62,460 nt of DNA, taken from Rhodospirillaceae bacterium. Lineage in GTDB: Bacteria > Pseudomonadota > Alphaproteobacteria > SHVP01. Position 1 is the stretch's first letter, and each line of letters starts with the position of its first letter. The stretch spans positions 1 through 62,460 of the forward strand of contig PBKD01000008.1 of NCBI GenBank assembly GCA_002722055.1, in the 5' to 3' direction. The notes under the pieces are model-generated. The model searched no databases. It was given only the letters and a program-made list of their open reading frames with translations, and was not told the DNA's origin. Both the position numbers and the translations under genes were made by a program. Shown here one piece after another: positions 59,654 through 62,460 of the stretch.

Positions 59654-61969
59654 TTGAAATTTGGAATAGGACAACCTTTAAAAAGATTAGAGGATAACAA
59701 GTTTCTTATAGGAAACGGTTTATATAATGATGATATAAGTTTTAAAGATCAAGTTTATATGCATATACTTAGATCACCTTTCTCCTTTGCAGCAATCACC
59801 AATATAAATTTTAAAAAAGCCAAAGAACTTGACGGGATCTTAGAAATTCTTACTAACGAAAGTATAAAAGAGTTGAAAATCAATCCTATGTATCCTGGGT
59901 TCAAAGTTAAAAATAAAGATGGTTCTGAAATGATAGAAACCTACAGACCTATTCTTGCTGAAAAAAAAGTTAGATATGTTGGTGAGCCTATTCTTGCTAT
60001 TATTGCTGAAACTATCGAAATTGCTGAAGAAGCAGTAGATCTTATTGATATAGAATTTGAAGAATTTAAAAGTACTACAAATATAAAAGATGCTATTAAA
60101 GATCATGCACCTATAGTTAGAGAAGAATTATCGACAAATATATGTTTTGACTGGGAATTAGGTGACTTAGAAGAAACAAAGTCCGCCCTAAAAAAATCAA
60201 ATCATATTACTCAAATTGAATTAACAAACAATAGGTTAATACCAAATCCTATGGAATGCAGAAGTACTATAGGTCAATATGATGCAAAATATGACTCTTT
60301 TAATCTCTTTTGCTCCAGTCAAGGAGTACACAGTCTTAAAAAAAAATTATCAAGTATATTAAAAGTAGAAGAAAAAAAAGTTAATGTTTTTACTCCAGAT
60401 GTTGGTGGTGGTTTTGGCATGAAAATTTTTAATTACCCTGAATATGTTCTTACACTTGCTGCTTCGAAGTTAACTAATAGAACTATTAAATGGAGTGCTA
60501 AAAGATCAGAAAGTTTTTTATCTGATATTCATGGAAGAGACCATGTAAGTAGGGCTAAATTAGGATTTGATAAAAACTATAATATTACCGCTTTAGAAGT
60601 TGAAACTTTTGCAAATATGGGTGCATATATTTCAGACTTCGGAGTTTTTATTCCTACTTATGCTGGCACAGCTATGTTAACAGGATGTTATAAAATTGCT
60701 AAGGCTTATGCTAATGTTAAAGGTGTTTTTACTAATACAAACCCTGTTGATGCGTATAGAGGCGCAGGCAGGCCCGAGGCAGCGTACTTAATAGAAAGAT
60801 TAATTGACAAGTCAGCTATGGAACTTAACATTAGTCCTTTAAAACTAAGAGAAATTAATCTAATTGACAAAGAAGACATGCCATATAAAACAGCTTTAGG
60901 TCATACCTATGATAGTGGGGATTTTAAAAAAAACCTAAATGATTGTATAGATATTTCTAACTATAAATCTTTTCATAAAAGGAAAAATGTATCATTAAAA
61001 AAAAATATGTATAGAGGTATTGGTATTTCTACTTACATAGAAGCTTGTGGAGGTGGTGGTCCAGAGTATTGTTCTTTAAAAATTGGAGGCAACGGCCAAA
61101 TAGAAGTAAAAATAGGTACTCAATCTAATGGACAAGGTCATGCAACATCTTATGCTCAAATAGTCTCGCAGGTCTTAGATATTAGTATAGAACAAATCAA
61201 TGTTATGCAGGGAAATAGTATTGAAATCCCAAAAGGTTCCGGAACAGGAGGTTCTAGATCAATGCCTGTTGGCGGAAATGCTTTATATATAGCCTCAAAA
61301 AAATTTTTAGAAAACTCTAAAAAGGCTTTAGAAAAACACTTTGACACAGAATCAAATTTGATTGATTACAGCAAAGGCTTTTTTGAATTTAATAACAAAA
61401 AAATATCATTTTCTGATCTCACACAACTATTTGATGCAAACAAAATTTTAAATGTTAACGCAGACTGGTCTCCTAGCGCAGGAACTTTTACCTATCCTAA
61501 TGGCACTCATATTTGTGAATTAGAGATAGATAAATATTCAGGCATAGTTAAAATCTTAGATTATACAGTTGTAGATGACTTTGGCAAAGTAATTAATCCA
61601 TTATTATTAGAAGGCCAGGTACATGGAGGAATAGCTCAAGGAATAGGACAAGCCTTACTTGAGGAAACTATTTATGATCATAATACTGGACAGCTTTTAA
61701 CAGGTTCTTTTATGGACTATGCCATTCCTAGAGCAAGTGATATGCCTTTAATAAAATTTTGTTACAATGAAATTCTTTGTAATACAAATCCTTTAGGAAT
61801 TAAAGGAGCAGGAGAAGCTGGAGCAATTGGTGCTCCTCCTGCTGTCATAAATGCGATTTGTAATGCCTTAGATATAGATCATATAGATATGCCGGCAAAG
61901 CCCCAAAAAATATGGAATATTTTATTTAAAAAGGGTTTATCTATAAATCAGAAAACCAAAACTAATTAA
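59654..61969 (+). CDS. CoxL-like xanthine dehydrogenase-family molybdopterin-binding subunit (form II type)
   Basis: A 771-residue molybdenum hydroxylase large subunit. It begins KFGIGQPLKRLEDNKFL, typical of CoxL-like proteins, and carries TPDVGGGFGMK (about residues 252-262), the active-site loop AYRGAGR (about 367-373), SNGQGHATSYAQI (about 491-503) and a C-terminal IKGAGEAGAIGAPPAV (about 720-735). AYRGAGR is the form II signature rather than the AYRCSFR of true CO dehydrogenase, so CO is not necessarily the substrate. I use TTG 59654, with GGAG six bases upstream, over an earlier TTG at 59642. No small or medium subunit gene is present in the window, which is unusual for the family. Confidence 0.87.
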   Translation: MKFGIGQPLKRLEDNKFLIGNGLYNDDISFKDQVYMHILRSPFSFAAITNINFKKAKELDGILEILTNESIKELKINPMYPGFKVKNKDGSEMIETYRPILAEKKVRYVGEPILAIIAETIEIAEEAVDLIDIEFEEFKSTTNIKDAIKDHAPIVREELSTNICFDWELGDLEETKSALKKSNHITQIELTNNRLIPNPMECRSTIGQYDAKYDSFNLFCSSQGVHSLKKKLSSILKVEEKKVNVFTPDVGGGFGMKIFNYPEYVLTLAASKLTNRTIKWSAKRSESFLSDIHGRDHVSRAKLGFDKNYNITALEVETFANMGAYISDFGVFIPTYAGTAMLTGCYKIAKAYANVKGVFTNTNPVDAYRGAGRPEAAYLIERLIDKSAMELNISPLKLREINLIDKEDMPYKTALGHTYDSGDFKKNLNDCIDISNYKSFHKRKNVSLKKNMYRGIGISTYIEACGGGGPEYCSLKIGGNGQIEVKIGTQSNGQGHATSYAQIVSQVLDISIEQINVMQGNSIEIPKGSGTGGSRSMPVGGNALYIASKKFLENSKKALEKHFDTESNLIDYSKGFFEFNNKKISFSDLTQLFDANKILNVNADWSPSAGTFTYPNGTHICELEIDKYSGIVKILDYTVVDDFGKVINPLLLEGQVHGGIAQGIGQALLEETIYDHNTGQLLTGSFMDYAIPRASDMPLIKFCYNEILCNTNPLGIKGAGEAGAIGAPPAVINAICNALDIDHIDMPAKPQKIWNILFKKGLSINQKTKTN

Positions 61970-62460
61970 GCAAACGCTTCTTCCCATGTACCCGTAGTAG
62001 CCGCTTTTGAGTATTCTGTTGCTCTATTTTCAAAAAAGTTTGTGTGTTCTACTGCATTTAACATTTCATCCATCCATGGCAGTGGATTTGTATTTATTTT
62101 ATATATAGGCTGTAATTTGAGTTGGTTTAAACGAATATCTGCCATATATCTCATGTATCGTTTTACTTCTTCAGGTCTGAGCCCTTCTACTTTTCCTAAT
62201 TCAAATGCTCTATCTATAAAAGCATCTTCATGTTCTATCATAGTGTTACAAGCTATATAAAGATCTCTTTCTAATTCTTCTTTGTTTATTTCAGGGTTTT
62301 CATTAACGAAAGTGTTATAAAGTTTAATAATTGATTCTGTATGCAGACTTTCGTCTCTTGCTGACCATGTCACTATTTGTCCCATTCCCTTCATTTTATT
62401 AAATCTTGGGAAATTTAATAGAATTGCAAAAGTAGCAAATAACTGTAAGCCTTCTGTAAA
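61966..62460 (-). CDS. nrdB: Ribonucleotide reductase class I, beta subunit (C-terminal 164 residues)
   Basis: The end of NrdB, the diiron/tyrosyl-radical subunit that supplies the radical for deoxyribonucleotide synthesis. The frame is open to the right edge, so the start is outside the window. Visible are WSARDESLH (second diiron ligand helix region, Glu and His), HEDAFIDRAFE, and the alphaproteobacterial C-terminus with FFENRATEYSKAA, which is the part that docks NrdA. The stop overlaps the CoxL-like stop by four bases. Confidence 0.95.
   Translation of the reverse strand, partial: FTEGLQLFATFAILLNFPRFNKMKGMGQIVTWSARDESLHTESIIKLYNTFVNENPEINKEELERDLYIACNTMIEHEDAFIDRAFELGKVEGLRPEEVKRYMRYMADIRLNQLKLQPIYKINTNPLPWMDEMLNAVEHTNFFENRATEYSKAATTGTWEEAFA

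Noticed and set aside
1-62460. CRISPR arrays, insertion sequences, prophage genes, rRNA genes
   Set aside because: None was seen: no regularly spaced repeats, no transposase or phage structural proteins, no rRNA-like GC-rich tracts.

Overview
This window is very AT-rich (roughly three quarters A+T by eye). It carries a large, variable surface-carbohydrate locus set into a conserved housekeeping neighbourhood. The housekeeping landmarks (EF-Tu start, tRNA-Gly(TCC), tRNA-Tyr(GTA), rlmB, tRNA-Thr(TGT), tRNA-Leu(TAA), cinA, map, cytochrome c', hspQ, nrdB) point to an alphaproteobacterium. The EF-Tu N-terminus, the NrdB C-terminus and HspQ look alphaproteobacterial to me. Low GC and tight spacing would fit a streamlined marine lineage of the SAR11/AEGEAN-169 kind, but that placement is inference.

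Layout. (1) 1-247: tuf start and tRNA-Gly. (2) 0.7-11.2 kb: first cargo block, with a beta-propeller-like protein, three methyltransferase-like or carbamoyltransferase genes, a GT4 glycosyltransferase, a fusion of a class II glutaminase with an N-acetyl-sugar amidotransferase, and an asparagine-synthetase-like protein lacking the catalytic Cys. (3) 11.5-16.0 kb: tRNA-Tyr, a NeuD-like acetyltransferase, a two-gene cassette with a BFD-type [2Fe-2S] motif, a CysQ-like phosphatase, and rlmB. (4) 16.3-18.6 kb: a CapD-like dehydratase and a DegT aminotransferase. (5) 19.06-54.82 kb: tRNA-Thr and tRNA-Leu bracket an unbroken run of 35 minus-strand genes devoted almost entirely to making activated sugars. 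(6) 54.9-62.46 kb: one large carbohydrate-type gene, then mostly core genes (cinA, map, small membrane protein, cytochrome c', hspQ, a CoxL-like oxidase subunit, nrdB).

How the main locus works. It holds three sialic-acid-synthase homologues (NeuB/PseI/LegI type), three CMP-sugar cytidylyltransferases, two PseG/SpsG-type hydrolases (one split by a frameshift at an A11 tract), PseB and a PseC-like aminotransferase, a PtmE-like CBS-nucleotidyltransferase, and two complete WbpG-HisH-HisF amidination triads. It also has a dehydrogenase/oxidoreductase/aminotransferase set resembling WbpA-WbpB-WbpE, plus modification enzymes (formyltransferase, deacetylase, GNAT, ATP-grasp, methyltransferases) and an MsbA/PglK-like flippase. 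Together these suggest two or three different nonulosonic acids plus amidinated amino sugars for a surface glycan.

Most unusual are: the NeuB + class III aminotransferase + isopropylmalate-synthase-like + PtmE-like module (19.2-23.7 kb); the class II glutaminase-amidotransferase fusion (6.3-8.1 kb); the BFD-domain cassette (12.5-14.3 kb); and the A11-tract frameshift in pseG (34.2-35.2 kb). No CRISPR array, transposase or recognisable intact integrase was seen.
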